From positions 620,001-684,000 of the forward strand of contig CAWFEA010000004.1 in NCBI GenBank assembly GCA_963814745.1: a stretch of DNA of 64,000 nt, given 5' to 3'. This document shows positions 18,499 to 26,246 of this stretch, piece by piece. Each line of letters opens with the position of its first letter. The stretch's first letter is position 1. Position numbers and translations under genes: made by a program. A model generated the notes under the pieces. It searched no databases. It saw only the letters and a list, made by a program, of their open reading frames with translations, and was not told where the DNA came from. The DNA comes from CAWBRT01 sp963814745 (lineage in GTDB: Bacteria > Acidobacteriota > Terriglobia > Terriglobales > Acidobacteriaceae).

Positions 18499-18873
18499 CT
18501 ATTTCAGATCAATCGTCTGGAAAATATCGCGCGGAAAGAACACCTCGACTGTCCAATCCATCAGCACGCGAATCTTTCGTTCCAGGCCCGGCAGCTTCGC
18601 TAAGTAGATTCCTCGCCACATGATCCAGGCCAGCAATCCGGAGAACGCGATCACGCTGACCACGCCCCAAAGCGGCACGCCCAGCGCCCCAGCCCCCATC
18701 AGGTTGTCAACATAGGTGCCGCGCGTCGGCGGCAAACTCGCTGAAAACGCCACGCCGAAAGTGGTTCCTAACCCGGCGCCCAAAAGCGCTTGCCTAAGCG
18801 TAAACACCAAGGCTGCACTGGCGAGCAGTCCCGCCGCCATGCCGATCAGACCTCTCCTGGCAAATCGATTCAT
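18499..18873 (-). CDS. Small membrane protein resembling a collapsed type II NADH dehydrogenase
   Basis: A 124-residue protein from the ATG at 18873, chosen for the GAGG upstream. The first half is hydrophobic with PPTRGTYVDNLM and ALGVPLWG. The last 45 residues, from AWIMWRGIYLAKLPG to FFPRDIFQTIDLK, look like the C-terminal membrane anchor of NDH-2 enzymes. The FAD and NADH domains that should lie between are absent. I infer an in-frame internal deletion of an NDH-2 fusion protein, but it could be a free-standing membrane protein. It ends 13 bp before the duplicated membrane protein and is likely co-transcribed with it. Confidence 0.55.
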   Translation of the reverse strand: MNRFARRGLIGMAAGLLASAALVFTLRQALLGAGLGTTFGVAFSASLPPTRGTYVDNLMGAGALGVPLWGVVSVIAFSGLLAWIMWRGIYLAKLPGLERKIRVLMDWTVEVFFPRDIFQTIDLK

Positions 18874-19174
18874 CGCATCCTCGGTTAGTAATTGCTGGCG
18901 ATCAGCATTGCTGTTCACAACGAAGCCAGCAGCTCGCATCCGTTATCGTTCCGCCCCATACGGCCCTGTCACACACTCCTACTAGTCCGATTCGAGTTGA
19001 CGGAGTTTCGTTACGGAAAGACTGAAACAAATCGCGAGCTGCTGCTGAACTGGGTCTGGGAACGTACTTGCCGTGAAGACGGGCCGGGCGCAAATCGTAA
19101 CTGCTGGCCGACTTGCCGTTCCTAATCCTTTCGATATACGCTGTGGTACTCACGGAGCGACTTCATCTGAGCGC

Positions 19175-19546
19175 ATGAAGGAAATGGCCGCCAATGACGA
19201 CTTCGATCGGTTCGCGACCGGCGCGGCGAAGTACGCTACCTACCTCGAAGACGCCCGAGGGCCGATTGCGCCTCGACCTCGCCTTTGCCAACTTGCAGGA
19301 CTTTTTCCCGCAGGCCGCAACCGCACGGCCTTTGCTGGCTCTAGATCTTGGAGGCGGTACCGGCGCCATAGCCGTGCGCCTGGCGCAACTTGGCCTTCAC
19401 GTCACGTTGCTGGATGCGTCCCTACCGATGCTGGAGTTCGCGAAACGTGCCGCACGGGAAGCAGGAGTTACGGAGAGGATTGCACTGAAACACGGCGATG
19501 CAGCCCAATTGGCAAACTTGTTCCACGGGTCGTTTGATTTAATCCC
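19175..19546 (+). pseudogene. SAM-dependent methyltransferase, frameshifted and truncated by an IS
   Basis: The start MKEMAANDDFDRFATGAAKY is followed near 19245-19255 by a frame change into EGRLRLDLAFANL. Then come motif I LLALDLGGGTGAIA, motif II-like VTLLDASLPMLE and HGDAAQL. Coding similarity stops at FDL, exactly where the left inverted repeat of the IS1380-type element begins (19543). Roughly the first half of a class I methyltransferase remains, so it is not functional. The rest is not found beyond the element at 24802. Confidence 0.75.
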
Positions 19547-19669
19547 GCTTTATGCATGAAGGCTCCATAAGTGGTTTTCGGAGGGACGAGGTTGCGGTGA
19601 TGGCGTGGATGGCAGCGTGAAGCGTCCAGTGCGGCGGGCTGTGTGGATCACTTGTGTGTCTGAACTGGG

Positions 19670-19677
19670 CAACTTAG
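19670..19677. repeat. 8-bp target duplication, left copy
   Basis: CAACTTAG directly precedes the left inverted repeat and is repeated exactly at 23243-23250. Eight bases is the duplication length known for the IS1595 family. Confidence 0.85.
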
Positions 19678-19700
19678 GGCAATTATATACTTGAGGTACC
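19678..19700 (+). repeat. IS1595-type left terminal inverted repeat
   Basis: Begins GGCAATTATATACTTGA and pairs with 23220-23242. It lies just upstream of the cargo promoter region. Confidence 0.85.
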
Positions 19701-19708
19701 TAAGCGCG

Positions 19709-19714
19709 TATAAT
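19709..19714 (+). promoter_or_regulatory. Consensus -10 box for the cargo genes
   Basis: A perfect TATAAT preceded by GCG lies 29 bases before the cargo ATG at 19743. A -35 at the right distance would fall inside the terminal repeat but does not match the consensus well. The ribosome site is AGGGG at 19731-19735. Confidence 0.4.
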
Positions 19715-19742
19715 TTGTGATGCTCTCCACAGGGGCGTCACG

Positions 19743-21089
19743 ATGCCACAAACTATTGCGATCAATGTCGCTGCTTTGATTGTTGACAATGAAAATCCGC
19801 GCATTCCAGACGAGGGTCTTCGCCAGCGAGAGGCAATGCGCGCCGTAGCTGGAGAAGAAGATGGCAAGCTTCTTCTGGCATTAGCTGAGGATGTTGTCAA
19901 CCAGGGACAACTTGACCCTTCGCAGTCACTTATCGTATTCCCTTCCATCGGCCATCCGAATCAATTCGTCGTTGGAGAGGGTAATCGGCGTCTCACTGCA
20001 ATTAAGGCACTTGAAAACCCCGACACATTTACGGAAGCCGTGAGCAGCGTCATCCTTGATCGGATAAGAAAATTGAGTGCTAAATACCAATCAAATCCGA
20101 TTACGGAAATTCAATGCTGCGTCATGAAGGATGCTCAAGAAGCCCACCATTGGATCGAGCTTCGACATACCGGACCAAACGGTGGGGCCGGCCTCGTCCC
20201 TTGGGGACCGCATCAAAAGGCACGATTCGATTTCCGCACAACTGGAAGAGTGAAGATGCACGTTGCTCTCTTAGATTTCCTTGAGAGTCGTGGCCATCTG
20301 TCCACGACGGAGCGAAGACAGGTACCACTCTCAAGTTTTGAGCGCCTTGTGAAATCACCGGACGTGCGGAAGCGAATTGGAGTGAACATGGATAAAGATG
20401 GCAAGCTACATTTTGTAAACGAGGACATTGCCGTCAAAGGATTGCTTCACATAGCTCGCGATCTGCTCTCCGGCACGACAAGGGTCGGTGATATCTACCA
20501 CGCGCCCCAGAGAACTGCTTACGCGAATCGAATCCCGGTGCAGGCGGTACCGCTCCCAGTCCCCGCTTCCGCCATCGCAGCAGCAGCGCCAGCAGCACCG
20601 GCACTATCCCCCAGCGCCCAGAGAACCCCGCTTTTGAGGCTGAAAAAAGAACGTGACAGGTTGGTTCCTTCTGAGTGCCGACTGCGAATCACGGAGCCTA
20701 GGATTAGGCGCATAGGACAGGAACTTCAGAGTCTCCTCCTGAAAGACCATCCCAACGCGATTGCGGGACTCTTTCGCGTTTTTGTTGAACTGAGTACCGA
20801 CTACTATCTCGTCAATTCGATGGGACATCCAAAAAGTTACCTAAATCAGAAAGATGCGACCCTATCGATGAAGCTTCTTGAAGTTGCCACGCACTTTGAA
20901 ACTCACGGCATGCTTTCACGCCAGGATGTGGCTCCCGTCAAAGCTGCGTGCGCGAAGGCATCGTTCCTGGCCACATCGGTCATTACCATGCACGAATACC
21001 TGCACAATTTCCTCATGAACCCGACGCCGGTCGATTTGAGGGCCGCATGGGATGGCCTTGAGCCATTCCTGAAGGCGATTTGGCCGTGA
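19743..21089 (+). CDS. ParB/Srx-fold N-terminal domain protein, transposon cargo
   Basis: A 448-residue cytoplasmic protein of unknown function. Residues 7-100 look like a ParB/Srx N-terminal domain: IVDNENPRI at the start and VVGEGNRRLTAIKAL near residue 78, where ParB proteins have the DGxHRxxA nucleotide-binding box. Residues about 262-292 form a Pro/Ala-rich linker. A helical C-terminal domain follows, starting near LRLKKERDRLVPSECRL. No ParB HTH is apparent, so a partition role is unlikely. ParB-like domains often occur with DNA methyltransferases in mobile and defence contexts, and here the next gene, 46 bp on, is such an enzyme. Confidence 0.7.
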   Translation: MPQTIAINVAALIVDNENPRIPDEGLRQREAMRAVAGEEDGKLLLALAEDVVNQGQLDPSQSLIVFPSIGHPNQFVVGEGNRRLTAIKALENPDTFTEAVSSVILDRIRKLSAKYQSNPITEIQCCVMKDAQEAHHWIELRHTGPNGGAGLVPWGPHQKARFDFRTTGRVKMHVALLDFLESRGHLSTTERRQVPLSSFERLVKSPDVRKRIGVNMDKDGKLHFVNEDIAVKGLLHIARDLLSGTTRVGDIYHAPQRTAYANRIPVQAVPLPVPASAIAAAAPAAPALSPSAQRTPLLRLKKERDRLVPSECRLRITEPRIRRIGQELQSLLLKDHPNAIAGLFRVFVELSTDYYLVNSMGHPKSYLNQKDATLSMKLLEVATHFETHGMLSRQDVAPVKAACAKASFLATSVITMHEYLHNFLMNPTPVDLRAAWDGLEPFLKAIWP

Positions 21090-21135
21090 AAGAAAACGCT
21101 GGCCAAACGCTGTAGTTTTCGCTATAGTACAGGCG

Positions 21136-22197
21136 ATGCCCTTCTATACGCCTCTGCGTTACCCTGGTGGTAAACGACGCTTGGCCGCTACCATCGCCGG
21201 TCTGCTCGAACGGAACGGGCTGAAAGATATTCAATACGCCGAGCCTTACACGGGAGGGGCCGCGACAGCCTTGGCCCTGATTTTTGAAGAGTACGCTTCC
21301 CTTGCACACATCAATGACCTCAGTCGCCCGGTGTACGCATTCTGGTACATGGTCCTGAACCATACGGCTGAATTATGCCGTCGAATTGAATTGACGAAAG
21401 TGACGATGAGAGAGTGGCACCGGCAGCGCAAAGTGTATGAAAACCAGCAGGCGGCAGAGTTGGATGATCTTGGTTTCGCTGCGCTCTTTCTGAATCGTAC
21501 CAATCGCTCTGGCATCATCGGCGGGGGTGTAATTGGCGGACAAGGACAGCAGGGACAGTGGGGGGTTGATGCACGGTTCACGAAACCAGAACTGATTCAG
21601 AGAATCCAGCGGATTGGCCGCTATTCCAGCAGGATCAAACTCTACCGGATGGACGCCGAGGATTTCACAGAAACAGTCGTGTCCACGTTGGGAAAGAATT
21701 CGTTCGCATTTTATGATCCGCCATATATAGAGAACGGGAAAAGCCTCTACCTCAATGACTACACCATCGGTGGGCATCAGAAACTGTGCAAGCGTGTCTT
21801 GAAACTGAAAACGCCTTGGGTGGTCACCTATGACTCTTCGGCTGTCAGACACAGCCTTTACGCTGGATGCCGCCGCATTGCTTACGATCTTAGCTACAGC
21901 GCCAACGGACGACACAAGGGCAAAGAAGTAATGTTTCTATCGAACGACCTTGAGGTACCTGCGGATTGGACCCAAGGTACGCGCATCTTCATGTCGAAGG
22001 AGCGATCAGAATATCCGGTTTATGGCATTATAGAGAGTATGAAGCCGCACCCCGAAATGGAAGAAGGGCCACGGGCCGCTGCCCGGTTCGTGGACGCACT
22101 AAAGACCGTTCTTTCCGTCCCCAAAGACAGACTGCAAAACCCGTTCAAGAAGTCCGCCGCACAGAAAAGGAAAAAGCCGGGTGCCCGTAAGGGCTAA
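21136..22197 (+). CDS. D12-class DNA N6-adenine methyltransferase, transposon cargo
   Basis: A 353-residue Dam-like enzyme that would methylate adenine in a specific short DNA site using SAM. The N-terminal LRYPGGKRRLA and the SAM motif AEPYTGGAATAL are family hallmarks; NRTNRSGI follows, and the catalytic motif IV is FAFYDPPY near residue 197. The C-terminus is basic (KKSAAQKRKKPGARKG). It is longer than Dam (278 residues). No restriction enzyme is adjacent, so it is an orphan enzyme or works with the ParB-like partner. The 3' end overlaps the bidirectional terminator. Confidence 0.9.
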   Translation: MPFYTPLRYPGGKRRLAATIAGLLERNGLKDIQYAEPYTGGAATALALIFEEYASLAHINDLSRPVYAFWYMVLNHTAELCRRIELTKVTMREWHRQRKVYENQQAAELDDLGFAALFLNRTNRSGIIGGGVIGGQGQQGQWGVDARFTKPELIQRIQRIGRYSSRIKLYRMDAEDFTETVVSTLGKNSFAFYDPPYIENGKSLYLNDYTIGGHQKLCKRVLKLKTPWVVTYDSSAVRHSLYAGCRRIAYDLSYSANGRHKGKEVMFLSNDLEVPADWTQGTRIFMSKERSEYPVYGIIESMKPHPEMEEGPRAAARFVDALKTVLSVPKDRLQNPFKKSAAQKRKKPGARKG

Positions 22198-22206
22198 CCG
22201 GCTTTT
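22172..22206. terminator. Bidirectional terminator between cargo and transposase
   Basis: AAAAGCCGG at 22172-22180 pairs perfectly with CCGGCTTTT at 22198-22206. With A-tracts on one side and T-tracts on the other, it can end transcripts from both directions. It overlaps the last codons of the methyltransferase gene and insulates cargo from the transposase. Confidence 0.7.
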
Positions 22207-22228
22207 CGCTTGCCTCTGTTCTGGCGTT

Positions 22229-23194
22229 TCAATTCACAAGTGGTTCGGGTTGGAATTCTTTACCCGTGAGCCGCTGATAGGTGAGGCGCTTCCCGGCAAT
22301 CTGTGACAGTGCCAGCAAGAAGCGGTCAGCATCGTTTAGCGGATTGTCTTTCGTCGCACGGTTGTTGTAGCGAAACGTCTGTTCATCGAGATAGCGGAAC
22401 AGGTGGAACGGTTCAACGCTCACATACGTTCCGCTGATGCCGCGCTTCAGGAGACTCCAGAAGTTTTCGAGTCCGTTAGTGTGAACCTTTCCGTCTACAT
22501 ATTTCTCTGCGTGGTCGATGACCTGATGGGCATATTGCTGGGTAAGGCCGTCGTAGGATTTCAGAGCATCAGAGTAGAGCGCCGATCCGGCCTCGACATG
22601 CGCTTTGACTTGCGCCTGAAGGCCCTTCTTTTTGCGGTCACTCACAACCGCAGTGCGAACCTTGCCGCCACGTTCCAAGGCTCCGAACACGATGGTCTTG
22701 TCTTTACCGCCTGTGCCGGTGATGCGGCGCTCTCGCTTATCAAGATGCATGTTGCGAGCCTTGCCGCCGATGAAGGTTTCGTCCACTTCGACTTCTCCAG
22801 AAAGCAGATTGAATCCGCCGTCCTTCAGAGCGAAGCGCAAACGGTGAGCCATAAACCATGCGGTCTTTTGCGTCACACCGAGATCACGGGAAAGCTCGCA
22901 AGAACTAACGCCATTTTTACAGTTCACAACCAACCAGAGAGCCGGAAGCCACTTTTCCAACCCGAGCGGAGAATCCTCAAATATCGTGCCCGTCTTGAGT
23001 GAAAACGTCGGCCTCTCGTGACCGGCGTAGCACTTCCACACGCGATTCTTGGCGAGATACGTGACTTTCTCAGCGCCGCAGTGCGGGCATTTCACTTTAC
23101 CGTCCGGCCAGCGAAGCTGTACCATGAGCGCATGACAATTGTCGTAATTGGCGAAGTGAATGATCGCTTCTTGAAGTGTGTTTAGGCTTTCCAT
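22229..23194 (-). CDS. IS1595-family (ISXO2-like) transposase
   Basis: A 321-residue transposase. The N-terminal zinc-ribbon-like part has CPHCG and a second half with KCYAGH, then the DDE-type core: VEVDETFIGGK, LYSDALKSYD and NGLENFWSLLKRGISGTY, which give the acidic residues plus the ENxxxxxK-like segment of this family. It is full length and without interruptions, so the element may still be active. Confidence 0.9.
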   Translation of the reverse strand: MESLNTLQEAIIHFANYDNCHALMVQLRWPDGKVKCPHCGAEKVTYLAKNRVWKCYAGHERPTFSLKTGTIFEDSPLGLEKWLPALWLVVNCKNGVSSCELSRDLGVTQKTAWFMAHRLRFALKDGGFNLLSGEVEVDETFIGGKARNMHLDKRERRITGTGGKDKTIVFGALERGGKVRTAVVSDRKKKGLQAQVKAHVEAGSALYSDALKSYDGLTQQYAHQVIDHAEKYVDGKVHTNGLENFWSLLKRGISGTYVSVEPFHLFRYLDEQTFRYNNRATKDNPLNDADRFLLALSQIAGKRLTYQRLTGKEFQPEPLVN

Positions 23195-23219
23195 GCCCTA
23201 AATGTAAGCCTTTTTCTTT

Positions 23220-23242
23220 GGTATGTCAAGTATATAATTGCC
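23220..23242 (-). repeat. IS1595-type right terminal inverted repeat
   Basis: Matches the left repeat at 21 of 23 positions when reversed. It lies 25 bases upstream of the transposase start. Confidence 0.85.
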
Positions 23243-23250
23243 CAACTTAG
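23243..23250. repeat. 8-bp target duplication, right copy
   Basis: CAACTTAG, identical to 19670-19677. Confidence 0.85.
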
Positions 23251-23328
23251 AGCTTTTCGGGCGCAGTGCTTCCCTACCTGCCTTTTGCGTAACCTGGAAA
23301 AGATGTTTCGGAGGAGAAAGCGGCCCGG

Positions 23329-24705
23329 CTATCCCTGCGAGGCGCCGAGCGTCAGTGCCACTCGCCGGAAGGTAGGTAGGAACGGGAACGACGCCGGCAA
23401 GTGTACGACCACGCGGCGCACCGAGACCAGCACCCGGGCGCCCAGCTTCAGCAATCGTTCGCGGAGCATCCAGACTTGAGCTCGTGCGCAAGCGGTACCC
23501 GTGGCCCGCAGCCGCAACTCTTGCAGCAGCACGTAAGCGGCGGCGGTCAGCAGCACCCGGAACTGGTTGGCCCAGAAATCGCTGCAACTGGTGCGGTCGA
23601 TCTGGAGGTCGTGCAATTCCTTGATGCGATTCTCGATTTCGCCGCGCTGGCAATAGACCTTCTCGTAAAGGAACTGCGGACTCTGTTTCAGGTTGGTGAT
23701 GACGAAGCGCGGGTTATCTTTCGGCTGCTTACCCTCGGCCCGCACCACCTCGGCCTTGATGATCATGCGGCGTTGCCGCGGCCACGTACCGGCTGCGTAG
23801 TTAGCTTCTCCATAGACGTGCTCGGTTTCTCCGCTGCGCCGGGAGAGCTTGCGGGCTTGGCGCATAGCTGGCTTAGCCTTACGCTTCAACACCGCATTGT
23901 TGGCCATCGCCACGACATACTCAAGGTTGGGCTCGGCATCCAGAAACGCCAGCAACTGGGGATGCGCAAAGCCACCATCGAGGCGAACCCGAAGCTGTAC
24001 GCCGGGGAAGAAGTAGCGAATCAACTGCGTCAGTCGGCGCAGAATCCCCACCGCTCCTACCGCCGCCGTCGCGTTGCCGGGACGCAGCACGGCGGCGCAC
24101 AGATACTGCTCGGCTTCCTCATTGAAGCTGACCAAGCCCATGACCGGCAGGTAGCACCAGCTGTCGTAATGACCGTTAAAGAACGTTAACTGCTGCGCCC
24201 CGCGGGTGGGATCAGCGGTCGGGTCCAGATCGATGGTGACGCGATGAGCACGACCCCGCAACCGCTGGGCATGGCGCTGGATCACGCTGGCGGCCAGCGC
24301 CTCACTTATGCCATAGAGATCCTTGGGGCCGACGGCGTTCTCGAAGCGCGACAGCGTCGGCTGCGAAGCCAGATCGCGGCCCGTGACCGGGTCGCGGTCG
24401 AGCAACATCTTGTGAATGGGATCGGCCGCCAGACGGGCCGAGTCGTTGGCGTCCGGATAACCGCAGGCAATCGAGAACACACGCTGCGCCAGCAACTCGC
24501 GCACGCTATGATCGACCTTGCCCGCTTGCCGTGCGTCGCGCAGACATCCAGCCAGACCGTCGATCAATCGGTAGCGGCGATCGGCCGCCTTCAGCAGCAT
24601 GGCTCCGCCATCGGAACTGCCCAGTCGCTGATCGAATTGGATTACGGCGGGCTTGGCAAAAATCTCGGGGAACAACAAACACGGTGTTGTGCTATCGTCA
24701 ATCAC
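23329..24705 (-). CDS. IS1380-family transposase
   Basis: A 458-residue DDE transposase. Features are the N-terminal LGSSDGGAMLLKAADRR, the ACGYPDANDSARLAADP segment, VTIDLDPTADPTRGAQQ with the first catalytic Asp, RLDGGFAHPQLLAFLD with the second, and YCQRGEIENRIKELHDLQIDRTSC with the Glu, all typical of IS1380 members. It is intact. Its downstream flank, between the stop codon and the left inverted repeat, is where the IS1595-type element inserted. Confidence 0.9.
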   Translation of the reverse strand: MIDDSTTPCLLFPEIFAKPAVIQFDQRLGSSDGGAMLLKAADRRYRLIDGLAGCLRDARQAGKVDHSVRELLAQRVFSIACGYPDANDSARLAADPIHKMLLDRDPVTGRDLASQPTLSRFENAVGPKDLYGISEALAASVIQRHAQRLRGRAHRVTIDLDPTADPTRGAQQLTFFNGHYDSWCYLPVMGLVSFNEEAEQYLCAAVLRPGNATAAVGAVGILRRLTQLIRYFFPGVQLRVRLDGGFAHPQLLAFLDAEPNLEYVVAMANNAVLKRKAKPAMRQARKLSRRSGETEHVYGEANYAAGTWPRQRRMIIKAEVVRAEGKQPKDNPRFVITNLKQSPQFLYEKVYCQRGEIENRIKELHDLQIDRTSCSDFWANQFRVLLTAAAYVLLQELRLRATGTACARAQVWMLRERLLKLGARVLVSVRRVVVHLPASFPFLPTFRRVALTLGASQG

Positions 24706-24801
24706 GCGGAAGCCTCGTTGGTTGCTTCAAACACTGTCGAGATAACACGTTTGTAGCACAACAGGCTTCTCGCGCCTCCAAACTTCGTGAATAATGCGGG
24801 C

Positions 24802-25931
24802 TAAGCTGCACGACCGGCTCTTGCGTTTCGTTTCCCGCGCCGACAACGACCTGCGTCAATGGTGCTGCTTGTGACGCGCGATTTGCCTTCTGGTACGAGC
24901 CTTGGAAGAGCAACACACTGTCACAACTGACTGGAGCGCAGGTGATCATCGGTGTAGCGTCTACTGCCGTCGTCGGGGTTCACGCGGCCAAAGCTCTTGC
25001 GCTTGCTTACGTGACCTATTACCAGAGCGCCGATCCGGGGACATTCATCAGCAGCGAAAAAGATGTGCCATCGGTTGGCTTCTTTAGCGATGGGCAACAC
25101 TTGCAAAGCACGTTGGATCCGGGTTGGGATGTTTTGTGCGCGAACAGTGCAGTCTTCCGCCAACGAGTCGTGAAGCAGCTCAATTCTCTGCTTAACGACC
25201 ACTATGATGGGCTCTTCATCGACAATACGATCGCCAGTCCAGCGGCAACTGATACCTGTACCGCGCCCCACGCACACGTAAACCCGGGAGAGCGCGGCGA
25301 TGATTCGTATCTTTCACTACTGGCCGAGGTTCGTTCGGCGCTACAGCAGGCTTCGCCGAACGCGATAATCATCACCAATCCCGGCAACCCTGTCTGGGCG
25401 GACCAACTAGGAACGGGAATCGAGCCTTCGCTGTGGCAATCGTCGGACCTGGTACTCTGGGAGAGCTACGGATATACATCGGATACCGGGAGTGAACACG
25501 ACGACTGGCAAAATACCCTCACTTCCAGCTATACGTATGCCGCCGACCCAACGAAGTCCTCTAAGATTCTTGCTCTTTCCTACCCGCAAAATATAAGCGA
25601 GGCGTTGTTTTCCTTCTCCGGAGCTCGAATGTTCGGCTTTCGATGGACGGCGAATCTCAGAGTCAACGGCACCAGTGGACACTTTGGCGAATTTACGTCT
25701 TCCATGCCATCTTCGGTTGGACAGCCACAAGGACCGCTGGTCAGCCACCCTGGACTTTTAGCCCGCCAGTTCTCGAATGGCATCGCCTATGCGAATACCG
25801 GGACTTCAACCGTATCCGTAACGATCTCGCAGGCCGGAACCATCATGACCGCGCGGGGGGCGCAAGCGGCGACCGCGAACAGCAGTGTGAGTCTCGCACC
25901 AGATAATGCTGCCGTACTACTTCTGCAGTGA
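24802..25931 (+). CDS. TIM-barrel glycoside-hydrolase-like protein, 5'-truncated by the IS1380 element
   Basis: The conserved frame opens at the edge of the IS and reads CTTGSCVSFPAP, then CDARFAFWYEPWK near 24870, well before the first usual start (GTG 24942). It continues with YVTYYQS, HYDGLFIDNT, ITNPGNPVWADQLGTG and LVLWESYGYTS. It is clearly homologous to the intact protein at 40508-41749, which has FAFWYEPWK about 60 residues from its start plus a membrane or signal segment that is missing here. It resembles hypothetical glycosyl-hydrolase (GHL15-like) TIM barrels. A GTG-initiated product would lack the first strand and probably be inactive. Confidence 0.65.
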
Positions 25932-26246
25932 GCGCAGCTCATCCTGTTTAGTAGGTTGACGACGCGGCGGATCGAATCCTGTCGCTCTCGCTGAGCCTCC
26001 AGTTTGCGCGGCTCGCTCCGCTCACCGGGCTTCCTTCCGGCTCAGCCAACGCAGTGATCCCGGATTGCCGTTATTTCGGTAACATTTCCGGAGGAATGGT
26101 TCGGTAACATTCATGAGCGAGGTAACACGACTGGAACGAATACCTGACGCCGATCAGAACCGTTTAAACCGATTCGAAAACCGTTTTCGAATGACTACGC
26201 CCTTCGCCAGAAGAAACTAGCTTGCTCCGATCTCGAAAGCCTTTCT
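25932..26246. other. Convergent intergenic region with repeats
   Basis: No gene is supported. GCTGAGCC at 25990-25997 pairs with GGCTCAGC at 26039-26046. TTCGGTAACATT occurs twice as a direct repeat (26075-26086 and 26100-26111), 25 bases apart. Clustered short repeats of this kind are typical of insertion-sequence ends, so a transposon remnant is possible. A terminator-like hairpin follows at 26172. Confidence 0.4.
26172..26192. terminator. Perfect hairpin between convergent genes
   Basis: ATTCGAAAA and TTTTCGAAT are perfect complements around a three-base loop. The AT-rich symmetrical form between two converging genes suggests bidirectional termination. Confidence 0.45.

Larger units (their letters stand above)
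19678..23242. mobile_element. Intact IS1595-family transposon with two cargo genes
   Basis: The ends at 19678-19700 and 23220-23242 are inverted repeats matching at 21 of 23 positions, both beginning GGCAATTATATACTTGA. An exact 8-bp target duplication flanks them, so this was a single transposition event into the IS1380 element. Inside are a ParB/Srx-like gene and a D12 DNA methyltransferase gene on the plus strand and the transposase on the minus strand, ending tail to tail over a shared terminator hairpin. Total length is 3565 bp, more than twice a plain member. Passenger genes are known in this family; this pair is the notable part. Confidence 0.9.
19543..24801. mobile_element. IS1380-family element, split by a nested IS1595-family transposon
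   Basis: The left end 19543-19561 and the right end 24783-24801 match at 15 of 19 positions as inverted repeats (core CCCGC-TTAT-CA-GAAG). The transposase gene lies on the minus strand near the right end. Removing the inner element (19678-23242 plus one target copy) leaves about 1.7 kb, the usual IS1380 size. Only a 3-bp TAA is shared by the flanks. The sequences on the two sides are unrelated truncated genes, so this is not a simple clean insertion. Confidence 0.75.

Noticed and set aside
22229..22400. Cargo genes extending past the methyltransferase
   Set aside because: The sequence is the 3' part of the transposase on the other strand, and a terminator hairpin separates the two.
19670..23250. 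A classical restriction-modification system
   Set aside because: There is a methyltransferase but no endonuclease-like gene; the ParB-like protein shows no nuclease motif that I can identify.
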